Notes: generated by a model not told the origin, from the letters alone. Numbered from the stretch's first letter, positions 1 through 13,161 are shown. The stretch is DNA of 61,086 bases from Chromera velia (GCA_018398765.1 JAHBMJ010005089.1:7501-68586); one strand, 5' to 3'. Numbers and translations are program-made.

Positions 1-640
1 TTGTTTTATTACTCATGCTGCTATATATTATCTAAGCGTATCACAGCAAAAAAAAAAAATTGAAAAGTTGCCTAAATTATTTTTTTAATTTTTTTTATTT
101 TTTGCGAAGCACCAAAACAACAGTTGATAACAGTTATGCAACACTTAAACAACATCTATGCAATACCTAAACAACAGTTGTTTGCTATGTCCACTGCCTA
201 AAAAAAAAATTAAGCGAGAATTGGCTTTAATTATTTTTTTTTCTCTGTGATAAGCCTAGTATATTATAGTATTATAATTTTACATGGATAGGATATCATA
301 GGATAAGATTTATGTTTCACTTTATTTCAATTACGTACTAAAACGTAAAAATGTGTTTGATATGTGCTTGATAAAATGTTAAACATATATTTAAACATAA
401 ATTTGAAACATATATAATTTTGTTTTAAACAGACTTGAAAAGTTAAAAATCTGTTTGATAAAATTTTAAACATATCTAAACATAAATTTAAAGGATAAAA
501 TTTTGTTTCAAACAGACCTGAAAAATTAAAAATCTGTTTAATAAAATTTCAAAAATATCTAAACATAAATTTAAAACATAAAATGTTGTTTCAAAAACAC
601 CTGAAAAGTTTGGATTGAAAAGTCAAGTTCAAATCTAAAA
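1..640. repeat. AT-rich DNA with ~83-bp tandem repeat
   Basis: Very AT-rich sequence without a credible reading frame. From about 366 to 615 a unit of 83 to 85 bases recurs about three times; each unit carries a CTGTTTGATAAAA-like start, a TAAACATAAATTTAAA core and a CAGACCTGAAAA-like end. Units differ by substitutions and small indels, so this is an aged satellite-like array. Confidence 0.6.
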
Positions 641-1457
641 AATACTCAAATCTCATTGTTTCTGGCCGTTCCTCTTTCTCCAATTTTTACCTTACTCGTG
701 CAACTGTTTTCTTTTCCGTGTTTGTTTCTTTTCTTACATTTATTCTCTCTTTTAGAACTTGACAAAATGGCAGGGAAGCATGCCTTGAAGTTCTGGAGTA
801 GGAGAGACGGTGCGTTTTTATCCATTCACTCCCCTTGCTCTGCCTCGTTTATTCAGAAATATGGCCACCAGGTCCAGGCAATTCATTTCCTTTTCTGGAG
901 TCTAGTAGAGGCTTCCGTAGAATTTGTACTTCAGCAGGTATTCAGTCTCTTCCTTCCTCACTCTCCTTCCACACACTTCTTCCACTCTGTATTCTCTCAG
1001 GTACTCTTCTTTCCTCTCCATTCGCTTACCCAATTTCTCGTCTTCGTTTCTTTTCAAGGCTTTTCAGGCGACCTTGATATATCCTTTCTTGTAGCAGTAG
1101 TTGCATTCTTATGTCGAACGGAATAGTACAGCGCTATAAGTTGTGAAGACGCCTCCACACCGGTCATATTCTGTTCTGTTTTAAAGAATCCTCGCTATCA
1201 TATCGGCTATATCTGCAGCGTCGGTTCCATCGGGTCTTATAGCTGCTCTGGTTGAGGGAGGCTCTGGTCGGCGAAGTCCATACTTGTTGGAAGGTGAGGA
1301 CAGGAGCGGGGTGTAGGTCAGGTCCGTGGGAGACGCTGTCACATGTTTCTTCTTTCATTCTGGCAGTGTCTTCTCTCAGAGCCCCCTCCAAGGTGACAAC
1401 CCCGCAAGAGATGCTTGGAGTTACAGAGAGGCAATGTTTGGCCTCTTGTAACAGCCC
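641..1457. other. No confident gene; possible short plus-strand exon
   Basis: Composition becomes mixed here. An ATG at 768 opens a frame of about 57 codons that meets a GT at about 947, so it could be a small first exon. No partner exon, domain or homology pattern is visible. The rest is pyrimidine-rich and unassigned. Confidence 0.25.
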
Positions 1458-2901
1458 TTAAAAAGTTTCATGAGTTTTCGCTCGCAGAGTCACCCTCACT
1501 ATCCCTAGCACCATCCCCTCATTTAGCCCCTTGATGAAGTATCTCATAGCTTGAGAGGAGTTCACGTTCTTTCCGCTTTCTATGCAGAGGTTATATATGG
1601 AGGCGAAGTCTTCGAGGGATTCGGTCAGTTTCTGTTTAAAGGTGAAAAGTTTCTCTTCTACCGAGTCCCGGTCTTCCGCTGTCAGTACAAATTCTTGCAT
1701 GAACTGATCTTCAAGCTCATTAATGTTGTTGAATCGTAGCAAATCAGTCAGTGGCAACTGGTCGTACCATACTTTTACCTTCTCAGTCAATGTAGATGGG
1801 AAGTGGATGTCTCTGAAGTCGGAAAAGTTCCACCCCATCCTCTCGTAGAGTCTCGTGATTCATGTCCAGTAAGTGATCATCTGTGCACGTTCCCCTGAGA
1901 AAGTGGGCAGATCTGTTTTGATCTTGAGCGAGGAATCCTTTCATCCTCCCGTCTGTGGGCGGTTCTCTCCTTGTGAGGCGGGATAGAGGTCTCCATGTTC
2001 ATCTATCTTGAATGACATTGTGATCCCTTATTTTTGCAGCTCAATCAAGACTCGCGGGTCGACGACGGAAAGTCTCTGGGACTGTCTAGGTTAGATAGAG
2101 TTCTCTTAGGGGCCCGCTGCAGGTGGGTTCAGATTTTGGTAGTTATGTATGGGTTGTAGGTTTTTTGTGTTGGTTATTTCCACGTCTTGCTGCTGTTCTT
2201 GCTGCTGGAGTTCTTCTTTTAGGTTCGGCAAAGGATTTTGTTACTCAGGATACGCCTCCGGGATTTCTGGGTTGGGCCCCTGTGGAGGTGCTGCTTTCAC
2301 TTTTGGCTGGCATTTCGCTTTTGCCTTCGCTTTTGCTTTGGCTGCTGCTGGGTTGTTCTTTGCTTTTGCTTGGGCTTTCGCCTTTGCTTTCGCGCTTGCG
2401 TTTCCGGGAGGCATTCTGGAATGCTTCTTTAGCCAGACAGGAAGGACAGTCAATCACTGGGAAAACGTACTGGTCTTTGGATTTGATGTAGATAGGTAGA
2501 AGGTAGGAGTAAGTCGATAAGGCTCTCTCTTAGGTTTGGGTATCCAGAGTAAGGGCTTGGTGGATTTGTTTGGACAGCCGGTGATGCGTCAGAAAATAGG
2601 AGACGTACTGATCTAGTATGAAGGTGTTAAGACCTTCAGTAGTCTGAGTGAAGGCAAGGTTGGCTTTTAGAGTCCTCTCTGCCACCTCCTTTGCTTTCTC
2701 TTTTGGGTTTTGAATCAAGTAGTCGCGTGAACGCCTACACAGCACTGCGTTTGGTCCTGGTATGTTCACTCTCAGACTGCTCGATATGGTGTTTGTAGGT
2801 TGATGTCCATTTTTATCAAGAAAGGTAAAAAAAATGCAGCGCTTCGCGGTGTGGTTCGGTTTGGATTTTTCTTCTGAGGATCTCAGTCGCTGGTCAACCA
2901 A
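1458..2901 (-). pseudogene. Ty3-type retrotransposon gag remnant
   Basis: Minus-strand pieces read 2901-2530, 2457-2241 and 1838-1458 in different frames. The last piece (126 residues) has the pattern of the retrotransposon gag family: WYDQL near residue 24, then LEDQFMQEF, then SLEDFASIYNLC and a GLNEGM segment. The middle piece is an Ala/Lys-rich stretch. No protease or reverse transcriptase follows: the frame ends at 1458 and the sequence below is unrelated, so the element is truncated just after gag. Frame changes between pieces show that it is decayed. Assignment to Ty3 rather than another LTR class rests on the gag pattern only. Confidence 0.55.
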
Positions 2902-3724
2902 GTTCGTCAGAGAGAATCAAGCAGTGCTGCATGGCTTGGTCTGGTTTCAAAATTGGGTTCCTGCTGGTGTGGTTCGACTTGCCGTCCGACTCCGTCTGGA
3001 AAGGTCGACTCTCGCTGGCAGGTCACCATGTGTTCCGTCGCTACCTATGAGCACGCTTGGCTCTAAGATGCGCTGGAGTATCAAAGGTTCTGAAGGTTCA
3101 AGTCTTTAAGGGTCTGTGGTATCTAGTCAGTACCTAGCGTTGGTTTCACGTCGATGCCAGACGGAGTCTGTTGGTGGCTCTAGCACCGTAGTCAATCTTA
3201 GCCTAGAGCTCCTTTGCTCATAGTTAAACCTAGTCTAGAGCTCCGTGCCTGCTGATTGCTTGCAGGAGTTAAGACCAGTCTGGACAGAAGGAGAAGGACG
3301 CCAAGCTGGAGAGTAAAGAGAGAGTCTAGTGAGTTGGAGTCATGACTGGTTATCCCAGCCTCCTCCTTATTAAGCGGTTGGGGTCAGATCGTAGTGACTG
3401 TCGTCGGCTGCTGCTCTATATGTTTCCCTTGTCTGGTTCGCCACGCATGTGCAGAGGTTGCTACGTGTACGCAGGGCTCAACATGCGCGTGCAGAGCTCA
3501 CTGGGTGTTGCATTGTTGCATAGAAGTAGAGCTCGCTGGGTGTTGCACTGTTGTATAGAAGTCTTATACTTAACATTATGCAATAAGTCGTATATAATCA
3601 TTATCGAGTTGTTTTATATTAGTTAGCGTTTGACTCATGACGTTGCATTGTTGCAATAATGCATTGTTACATAATATTATAGTGTACTTAAAGTTTTTGT
3701 ATACTGAACGTATTCTGAATCAAC
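2902..3724. other. Unassigned DNA beside the gag remnant
   Basis: No gene recognised. Around 3500-3560 a short unit (GTTGCA-TTGTTGCATAGAAGT-like, then AGCTCGCTGGGTGTTGCA) is repeated. This is the position where a 5' LTR or leader of the minus-strand gag remnant would lie, but no matching second LTR is in the window. Confidence 0.3.
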
Positions 3725-4952
3725 CTAAATTATATAGTATATCTTAGAATCTTGTTTACTGGTCTTGATTCTACTAAGTTTGACAGAATAATGCCCAACA
3801 CCCACCTCACAAACCTTCTCTGTAACTGTATGGTTGAATTTCTCGAAACTCTTTTTTTTGCCCCTGTGGATTTTACAACCATATAGCCAAACTGCCCTGA
3901 CTGTCTGTTTGAACCACTCAAAACAAACACTTGGGCGTAGCTCACCTGCGACTGCTATCTTTGCTCTTAGGGAGTAGAAAGCTCTTTCTATCTTTGTGTA
4001 TCTTTTATCCATCATCTTTTCTATCAAACAGTCGTCTGTTATCAAGAGGCCCAGATATGGGTATTCAGATGCCCTTTTCAGTTCCTCTCCGGCCAAACTG
4101 AACTCATATGTCTTCCTTCTTTCCCGGTCTCTCCCCTCCCTCCACATGAAGAACATCTATCTTGACTTGGTTGAAAGAGGAACTTCTATGTCTTTTGTAT
4201 AGCCTTCCGCTCCCTTCAGTAGTGCTTTAAAACCTTTTTCCTCCTTTGACCGTGACTCAAGAAACGTGTCGTCTGCATACAGACCTACGTCAAAGTCCAC
4301 TGTACATCCCTGCAGACCTACTTTTGCCTTTATCCTTCCTGCCTATCGTCTGTCTCCCTCCAGTTCTCTGTCTGCTCTCCTTCTTATTTGAGCAGGCATA
4401 TCGTTAGTGTATATGGAATAAATGACAGGCCCTGCCGGACCTCCCTGCTTCCCTCCTTTCCTTTCTCTCCACCACCAGTCCATTCCTTTCACTCTCACCC
4501 TGATATCTCTTATCGACTCCACAATCTAATTAGCTATCCAGTCTAACAACTTGTTTTTCTTCAGCTGTCTGTACAGCTTTTTGTGTCTCACTTCATCAAA
4601 CGCCCTCGTAAAATCCAAAAAAATAATAAAAAACACAAGAGCATAAACAATATTATTCAATAAAAGAAAAATTGTGTCGAGTGTACCTGATCCCTTCTTG
4701 TATGCAAACTGAAAAGGTGTGGCAGAGTCCATGTGCATCATTTCTTCCTCATTTAGCCCCCTCATCACCAGTTCTCCACACCTTGCTATTGCAGAGGCCA
4801 AGTGTATGAGTCTCCACGCCCCCAGAAGAGCCTATATCTTTCCCGGCTTTAGGACCGGAGCGATTAACAAGTCGTTCCAGCCTTTCGGCCACCATATGTA
4901 TCTTGCTGAGACAGAAAAGAGATAGGTATAGAGATCGACCGCATTCCGACAC
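3725..4952 (-). pseudogene. LINE-type reverse transcriptase fragment, copy 1
   Basis: Read on the minus strand, 4801-4526 holds the front of a non-LTR reverse transcriptase: PFQFAYKKGSGTLDTIFLL, then catalytic motif A as FLDFTRAFDEV. An AGPVIYSIYTNDMP-like motif B and an LYADDTF motif C lie near 4400-4270. 4156-3725 holds the C-terminal thumb region with YLGLLI. In-frame TAG codons follow DWIAN (about 4530), occur in the segment near 4340 and precede the 4156 piece, so it is dead. The upstream end breaks at about 4953. The first 400 bases closely match 38013-38420, which is a second copy truncated at the other end. Confidence 0.75.
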
Positions 4953-5377
4953 TTGAGTTAGGCTATAAGAGTTGGGCTAGAAGTTGGAACCAATTAACTT
5001 TTAAAAAATTTCAGTGAGTGAAAATATATATACAAAAAATTCCTAGAAAAATTCCTGTAATTAAAATTCCCAGTAAGCTAGTGCCAAATCAAAAAACAAC
5101 TGCAAATTCAACTAAAAAAATAATACAAGGTAAATTTTGTGTCGTCAAAAGTTTTAAACACCAATGATAACTTTTAAATTTATCAACTCTGTAAATAAAG
5201 AGAAACAATTTATAAGTAGTATTCTGCTGTTTTAAGTCAGAATCTTTCATGATTTTATGTGTTTTCATTTTAATCAATCTTCGCATGTCAGTGACGTTTT
5301 GGCTGACTTTGCGGTTGCCGCGCAATTTTTGAAACGGCAAGTGCAGCTCTGGCTGGACCGATTCATCTATCAAAAGA
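4953..5377. other. AT-rich intergenic DNA
   Basis: Between the LINE fragment and the 3' end of the minus-strand membrane-protein gene. AT-rich, no coding signal. It would contain the 3' UTR and polyadenylation region of that gene; no specific signal is asserted. Confidence 0.4.
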
Positions 5378-7833
5378 TCAGACGAAGCGGATACACACGA
5401 TTGCAACAGCTGCGGCAGGGAGCACTGCCCGGAGGATCACGACAGAAGGCCGCGTGTGCTCCAACCACAGCCACTTGGCACCCCACCGGACGGAAGGACC
5501 CGCCAGGATGTCCTCAACAACCGATGCGAGGCAATCACCCACCACGCGAAGGAAGAGAAGGAACAACACCCTGAAGAAGACAAGGACCCAGAGGTTCAAA
5601 GGCTCCCACGATGCCAACCCGACTCCACCAGTCGGCCATACATCCAGCATCACCATCAGACACCCTGCCGCTAATGGACCGCACATCGCAGCCAGCAGCG
5701 CAGTCTCAATCGCGAGCTTTCTCGCGACTGCCCCCGTTGCGACTGCTGCCTCGAGTGCTACCACCCGTCTCTGTCTGTCCAGATCTGCCCCCTTCTGAAT
5801 GGTCTCACGGCGGAATTCTGCTTCTGAGATTCGTCCAAACAGGGGAAGGAAAACAGCACCACGGGCGGGGTCTCCCTCCAGGTTTTTCTGTCCAACCCCA
5901 CGATCCCCCACCTCCAGATCCCCCCCTTCCTCCTCCCCTACTTCCATTCCCATCCCACCCCCTGCAAGATCCTCAGACTCCCTCACAAGGAGACGGCCAG
6001 GCAGGGACGTACGCACAGGGGCGTGACGTCTCTGCAGGTCCCCTCCCCGGGACTCTGTATCAGACCACGACCAACTGCACAGAGGTGCAAAAGGAACTTC
6101 ATCCCCTCCCTCCCCCCCCTTCCCCCCACCCACCTCCGGGTGAGCTCCCACCACCTCCTTTCCATTCTCAACTACAGGATGAATCACTGCATCCACCCCC
6201 TTTCCAGATTCCTTTTCATCTTTCCCTTTCTCTTCTTCCTCTACTTGCGGGACAGGGAAACCCAGGCTGTCCATATAGAAATCGAAAAAGGGAAGGTCAG
6301 TTGCACACTCCCCCTTCTTTCTCTCATCCGACACAAACGCTCTCTGTACGCGGACGGATCGGAAAAGGTCAAGCAGGAGACCTCTGTAGATCTCCACACG
6401 ACCATCCCCCCATGCCCTCTCAGAACTCCCCAATCCCCCACCAGGCGAGGCTGTCGAAACGACCATGTTTCCCTGAAGAAAGTCTGAAGGCAAATTCTTG
6501 CCTCCTGCAGAAGGGGGGCGGGAGACGAACCCTTCCCTCTCCCTCTCTCTGGCGGCTGCAGAGAAGAGAGAGGGAACAGGAGGGAGACCACCCTTCACGG
6601 CCGCACAGTGATGCTGCAGAGACAGCCAGGTGTTCGGTCCTCTTTGCACTCTTTGCACCTCTTTCTCTCTTTTCGGATCCTGTGGGCCTGCCTCTCTTTC
6701 CTTTTCTCTCTCTTCCTCCTCGCCCACTGGAGGGGAGACCAGCACAGAGGGGGAGGGGGGGGGGACCTCTCCGTGTTGTGTTCTGGGAGAGGGCGAAATG
6801 GCGTGGGGGTCCTGCAGCTTTGGGGATGCCTTCCTTGTCGGAGGTGCTCTGGAGGTTTTCGGAAGGGCGGCGGTGACTCCGGGTTGGTGGGCACTCAACA
6901 GGCTCTTCACACGTGCCGTCGGGAAGGCAGGAAATAGAGGTTGACGATGCTGCGGTTTCTGCAGAGACATTGCGGCCCTCTTTTTCTTCTTGAAAAACCT
7001 TTTCTCTCTGGAATCGAAGAGGAGAGGAGGCACAAAGGGAGTGTGGGAGCCTTGGGGGTCCAACCAACCCAGGGCAAGAGCCACAAGGTGGAAGGGCACG
7101 GACGCAGCACGCCGCTGCAGGGGGTGGGAAATCACCCCTGACACCATTCCCCCGTCTCCGGATTTCACCCCTGACTGTGCATATGAGAGCGTCGAAGCAT
7201 CGAGGGAAATAGAAGCCATGCGGCGGGGAAGGAGGAGAAACCTGCGTTTGACGTGGGGGTATTTGTAGAGGGGGAGATCATCAGCCAGGAGGAACTCATG
7301 GGGCTGCCACGCAGGCTGCCCAGCAGCAGAGCCGTCCTTCCGAAGATCGGACAGGAAAGGGGGTCTCTGCCGACGTTCTAGGACGAAGCTCGGAATCTGC
7401 CCGGAAGCTGCCGAGCTAACTTCCTTCTCTTCCGAGGAGAGACTGAAATCTTGCAGACCCCCCAGACCGGTCTGCTGACCCTGACTGAGTTTGTCAAGGA
7501 GACGGCTGAGTCCCCGAGTGCCGAGAAAAGGAGACGCGTGGAGGACGCAGGGAGTCAGGGCATCGGAGAGGGTGAGCAGAAGGGCTGCGAGGAGAAACGG
7601 GGTGCCTGCACAAGGAGGGAGGAATTAAAAAACTGAGAACACAGAAACAGCAATAAAGACGGGTATGGCTTCGCGGAGAAAACCCGACAGAGGGAGACCA
7701 CTTTAGCCAGGCAAAAAGCAACGGACACAGGGACAGGCGGAAAATATTTTTTTGACATTGTGGCTCCTTAGCCTCTTGACATTCACAGCAGAGAAAGAGA
7801 GAGACAGACAGACAACCACGAGGGCGGGCGGAT

Positions 7834-7891
<58 letters not shown>

Positions 7892-7921
7892 GCACGCACA
7901 CGCACACGCACACGCACACGC

Positions 7922-7981
<60 letters not shown>

Positions 7982-10900
7982 GACAAACAGACCGCCTTCG
8001 AGGAGCAGCAGCGCCAGCCCGATTGGCACCTCCACCCAAAAGAACACCAAAGAGAGGAAGTCGACGAACAAGATCATCTGCAGAAGGAAGGAAGAAAGAA
8101 ATGCCGTCGGAATCTCAACATAAGGATCTTCCGAAGGAAGAGAAGAATGGGTTGGAAAACGAGCATCGGCCCCAAGGCAATTTTTTCATTTGCACTGAGG
8201 TCTGAGGGTCCTTCGCACACAAAGACACACAGAGATATACCGGGGCTGTAACGAGAGCAAGACACGTATAGACACAAAGAGCCAGAGAAAGAAACAGACA
8301 GAACAGAAGAATGATTTCTAACCAGGCTGCCTGCTGACTCACCGAGTCCAGAGGACGGGATGGAAGGGGAGGTGCCTGGAAGACCACCCGCTCCTCCACC
8401 TGCATTGCGCATTTCTCTCTATCTCTATCTCTATCTCTATCCCTTTGCCTGTCTCCTTGCACCCCTCCGTCGGCCTGCATGCTTTTCGAGTAGCCATCTT
8501 TGTCTTTGCCTCGTCTCCTCTCTTTTCCTCCGTCCTTTTCCTTCTCTTTGTCTTTTTCCAGCACTCGGCTCCTCCGTCTCTCCCCTGCCGCACCGACAGA
8601 GAAGGGACTTGCCTCAGCGCCCTTCTCACCATCTGAGGACCCCGACATGCCAACAAGGGGCGAAGGGGGAACAATAGAGGCCAATGACGCCAGGGACCCG
8701 CCACCAAGGCCTCGAAGAGCCTCACCTTCAGTTGGCGTGTCGCGGTCTGTCCCCCCCGCTTGACTCACACTCTTTGCACTTGCCCCCCCCCCACCAGCAC
8801 CAGCACCAGCAGAGGGGGGCGGCTGCAACTGGGACAGGGGAGAGGATCCCAGACCGCCCGCTGCAGTATCAGCAGAGGCGGTGGGGAGGCGACCCTCAGG
8901 CGGAGTCCCGTCTCCTCCCTCTCCTCTTCTGTCTGTGGCTGTCAGCATCTGCTTTTGTTGTTGTTGCTGTTTCTGTTGGGACCTCGATTCCCTTTCCCCC
9001 TTTGTCAGGTGACGTTTACTTTTCAGTTTTCCCTCCGCCTGGCGGATCTTCAAATCCTCTCTGTCCCCATCCCACCCTTCTGGTTCGCCTCCTTCAACTG
9101 CCCCTTGTGCCTTCGTCAACTCCAGCCTGACGATCTCAGGCAGAGGCGGGGGCACAGGTACTGCCAGGATTGCCCAGGAGAGAAGGACGGGGGCAGCGAA
9201 GCGGAAGAAGAGACGCAGTGCAGGCAGGAGAAGCACGAGGGCCCAGGGGAACTCCCTTTGGCCGAACAGCACAGGGGACCTCTGCACACACATTCAGAGA
9301 TACAAGCATAGGGAGACACAAACAAAAGTACATACAATCATGCACCATTAGTGAAATGGTACTCCGTCAACAACAGCAAGCAAGCATCAAGCGAAACCAA
9401 TTCAGACCAGGACTGTTGGTAGCAGAAGAAAGCTCTACAGGTAGGCGACGAGCCAGACAGGGACACAGCCACCGCAATGGGAGGAAAGCGACACTCAGTC
9501 GAGACACAGAAAGCAGTAGTTGTCCATCCATTCTCTCTCGATCAGTGCACGCTGTCTGCTGTTACGTACGTCATCACAGATGAAGGCACAGAAAGCACAA
9601 GTAGAAAAGGTGCGAAGGCCAATCTAGAGCCACGAAATCAATTGAAGAATACAGAGACAGAAGGAGCAACACTTCCATCCAGATCCATCCACTGCGTCCC
9701 GTGCACTGCCAATTCGCAAACAACCAATCCGTCTATGTGTCAACCCACCCACCGACCCACACACACACTCACCTTTCTGTCCACCACCGTCCCCACAAGA
9801 GCGTATCCAAACATCAAAAGGAGTGTCGCCACGGCACCGTGAACAATCGCAACCAGCAGCCGCAGTCTCACCGCAAAGCTGCAGAAGGACATTCACGGGA
9901 TGCGTGCCTTCACAACATCGCAACATATGAAAGGGACTACATTCCACTGCCCCTTCTTCGTTTCTTCCACTTTCCCTCTCCTCTGCCCCCCTCACTGCAT
10001 TAGTTCACGCTCACAGCTCGAAAGTCGGCCCTAGTCACCGCCTTTCCCCCTGCTTCTCTCGTCTGTTGCAACTGTCCCCACCCCTGCCAGCCTACCACTA
10101 ACACACCATATGCAGCACAATACACCGACCCAAATGTCGCACTTCTCCCCAAGGGAAATTCCTCACTTCAACTAAAACGTGTACACAGACGAGTAATGAG
10201 AGTCTGTCGATTCATGCAAAAAAGAACCATATCACCGTATCAAACCGACCCGTGAGGTCCAAAAGACTGTTTGTCGAGAACACCGGCGCCGTACGTGCCC
10301 CCCCACTCTGCGTTATTTTCTCTCCCGTACAAAATCTCGCGCCCAATCAGCGCGAAGGGGAGAAGGCATAGACACACGGTCAGCATGTCCGGGATAAAGA
10401 GACAGACCACGCAGGCGTAAATCGCGAGGACAGGAACGGCCGCCAACCAAAAGCTGCTCGACGCACCAGGAACCCCAAAATGTCCAGATTGAGCCTGCCC
10501 CCCTCCGGATCCACCCGAATCCCCCTCGTTTCCAGATCTCTGCATCATTTGATACATGTGTAATCGACTCTGTAAAAGGGTACTCGGAGCATTTTGGCGA
10601 AGTTCGAGGCACCCGCCACATCGGAGACAGACATTGGAAATGCACTGTACGCACGCGCAGGTCTTTATTTGTGATTTTCGAGCAGAAACGTGTCTCTCTC
10701 TCTAGAGGTGAGACAATGAATACATCGAAAGAGTCCCCTGCCCACCCACAAACGGAGAGGTCTCATTGTTTCCGCAAAAGTTTGGTCTCTCCCGTCTGTC
10801 TCCTCTGAATTCATCTCTCAGTGCACGCACCGATTTCCATTCCCGAATCAACTCACCCATCCGCTCTCCAGTGCGAAGAACGAAATTTCGGCGCTGATCA

Positions 10901-11371
10901 GCACAAGGCAGCAGACAGTGGAAGGGTTGCTGATCAGCCCCACCGCAAACAGCAGCACGATCACCAACGGCAAGGCGAGGACACTCTGCTGGAAGTTTGC
11001 GACTGCATTTGTAAAAACACACACAGAGCACATCAAACATGGAAAGAAACAGATCAAGCACCAGAATCGTCTGCCCACGAACTGAGAGAGACAGAGACGA
11101 TGACAAATACAGGGCGACGTTGGTTTGAAGACCAGCAAACGACCAAACACAACAAACTGACTGACTGACAGGATATGTGCAGAAAGTACCCGTTCCTCGT
11201 GCTACAGTAGATGCTCCAAGCGATTCTCTTCACAAACCCCCAAATCTCAACAAGGACCCCCTTGACCTGAGAGGCCATGGGAATGCCCCCTCCCCCCCCC
11301 CTGGGAGTCCTCTGGGTGGGCCGAGGGCTCTCCAGGGCCTGGGGGATGCGAGGAGAAAGCCTGTCCGCCAT
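5378..11371 (-). CDS. Large multi-pass membrane protein, seven exons, function unknown
   Basis: Spliced model (minus strand): 11371-11206, 11002-10857, 10539-10295, 9878-9773, 9281-8343, 8077-7993, 7605-5378. All introns are GT-AG, phases close at every junction, and the total is 3915 nt (1304 residues plus stop). An alternative in-frame start is at 11278. Hydrophobic segments lie in exon 2 (two), exon 3 (two, around AVPVLAIYACVVCLFIP), exon 4 (one), exon 5 N-terminus (one or two), exon 6 (one), the exon 7 start, and the last 130 residues, giving roughly eight to ten membrane spans. Exon 5 and the middle of exon 7 are long hydrophilic low-complexity loops rich in Gly, Ser, Arg, Glu and a Gln run. 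No known family is recognised. The exon 1 donor (GTAGCA at 11205) is the least certain junction; it was chosen because it preserves phase. Confidence 0.7.
7832..7980. repeat. CA/CGCA microsatellite followed by GA tract
   Basis: About 100 bases of CA with interspersed CGCA, then a GA run, lying within the intron between exons 6 and 7 of the membrane-protein gene. It is open in several frames, so long ORFs over it are artefacts. Confidence 0.9.
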
Positions 11372-12337
11372 TGTGGTCCTCAGAGACGGCCAGGCCACAT
11401 ATCCATCTTTCCTTCTTTGGTGTCTGCCCCGCTTAATACGTGAGACAAAGGAGGGCTTTGGGTAGTGGTGGCCACTCACCAACTTGTCACGACGGCCAGG
11501 GACTCTGGGAAATCAGAATCGTCTCGTCATCTTGAATCATCTTGAATCTGTCTTGAGTCTTGCGATCTTGTATGTCGGAGCATATGTCGATCGATCGGAC
11601 AAGATTGAGAACGCGCCGCGGCCATCCGCGGCCGGAACGCCGCGGCGCGCGGATTGCGCGCGCTTGACGGCGCGCTGGGGAGATGCGGGTGGGCCGAAAA
11701 GCTTGCCTGGTCATGATCATTGCAAGGATATCATGGTCGGTCGACCATGAATGGAGACGGCAGCTGCATTAAGGTGCATAGATCGAGGCCTTGTGGTGCT
11801 CTACAGGAGCATGTCATTACATGACTTGGCCCCCTAGAGTTCTTTTTCATTTTAGTTTAAATTTTTAAAGCAATAAATTGACATAATGGAAAACTTTTAA
11901 AACAATTAATCAATCAATCAATCAATTAAACAATCAATCCATCAATTACAATCAATGCATCAATCAATTACAATCATCTTATTCAGACTTATTACCAATA
12001 ATCAATCCTATCAATTACAATTAATCAAAATTAATCAAATCTTGTCTTATCCTATTGGCAGTAAGCTTTAGTAGCGGTAAGCGATAATGATTTAACATCA
12101 ATCAATAAATGAATTCAAATTTAATTGATGTTTCTCTACTTTTATCAGTACACCATCAATAAATGATATAATGTAAGTCAATCAATCAAGTATAAAAACG
12201 GATCAAATTCTTTTATATCATTAATTTAAATTAATTAGTTATAGTATAATAATATTAGTATTTATTCAAAATGATGTAGTTAGAGATTTAAAGTCTTAAT
12301 CACATTGTGTAAGTATGTGTTTGATTTAGCTAATTGT
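11372..12337. other. Intergenic DNA: GC palindromic patch and AATC-type repeats
   Basis: Upstream of the minus-strand membrane-protein gene, so it should include its promoter. At about 11608-11690 a very GC-rich patch of overlapping CCGCGG, GCGCGC and GGCGCG motifs contrasts with its surroundings. From about 11900 to 12060 there is an imperfect AATC/CAAT repeat. 12100-12330 is AT-rich. No gene is seen. Confidence 0.5.
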
Positions 12338-12808
12338 GGAGTCCTACCCTGTGGCACCGCCCTCTGGACCCTCACATACGCTATATCTGAATGAGCCCAC
12401 GTGCCGACGCCATGCTCTGCCGCCGCGTGTATACGCAATCGACTTGCATGCATATACGTGTCGTGCGCGTCGATCAAAGTTGTCAAAGTTGAATATGCAT
12501 GACCTTCGTATTCAAGCAACACGTCAGTTAAGCAACGAATAACATCGTCTGAGTCTGATATCTGTTCGTCATAGATTAAGAGAGCTCCTAAGAGTCTGAG
12601 AGAGAGGAATGAGTAGAAACTGTGCATGATAGAATGAACGCAGCTGATTGGAATACCAGATCGCGCTAGAACTTAAACTAATGTAAAGCCAAACCTGCTG
12701 TAAACTGTTGCCTAACTGAGTGTTGCTCACGTTGCTTCTCTAGAATTTCCTTAAGGTTTTTGTCCTTGCTTTACCTTCAATCTGGATGCCATAAGATGGC
12801 CGGACAGG
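12338..12808. repeat. Dispersed ~460-bp repeat, copy A
   Basis: Nearly collinear with 21350-21815 in the same orientation, with roughly one substitution per ten bases and few indels. Landmarks shared by both copies include CTGTGGC-CCGCCCTCTGGACCCTC at the left, GATCAAAG-TGTCAAAGT in the middle and CCAGATCGCGCTAGAACTTA at the right. The 115-residue minus-strand frame over copy A is only partly kept in copy B. It could be a solo LTR or the end of an uncharacterised element. Confidence 0.8.
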
Positions 12809-13161
12809 GGGGACAAAGCATTGTGGTGAACGCCCAGCTCGATGAGTGTCGACTCTCATGTACCTTCAGTGATGGGGAGCAGATCTGTCTGTTTACGCAA
12901 CAGTTGAAAGCGGATTGCAACGATACGGGCACAGTCAGGCAAAGACCATGAGTAGGGGAATTTAGCATCCCCTTGCGTCCCAAGCTGCCTGGAGTCCTCT
13001 TTTGGAGACCTCTTTCGAGCCCGATCCTGGACTTTGCCTTTGTCCTTGGGTGGAGAGCCCAAAAATCGTTGGAAGGCGCCAAAGCCGATGGTAGAGACGT
13101 TATTTGGTGTTGCTCGGAACTTTAAGGAGCCTGATTTCATTGAGAATGCCGCCTATGAACA
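12809..13161. other. Left flank of the DNA transposon
   Basis: A minus-strand frame of 94 codons (13140-12856) is open but has no recognisable domain. This is the left target flank of the element that starts at 13162; the base pair immediately outside is CA. Confidence 0.3.

Noticed and set aside
5611..6876. Long plus-strand ORF (421 codons) opposite the membrane-protein gene
   Set aside because: Pro/His/Ser-rich shadow of the minus-strand exon, which is longer, continues upstream in frame and splices cleanly.
7494..8039. ORFs across the CA/GA microsatellite
   Set aside because: Simple repeats are open in all frames; composition is pure dipeptide repeat.
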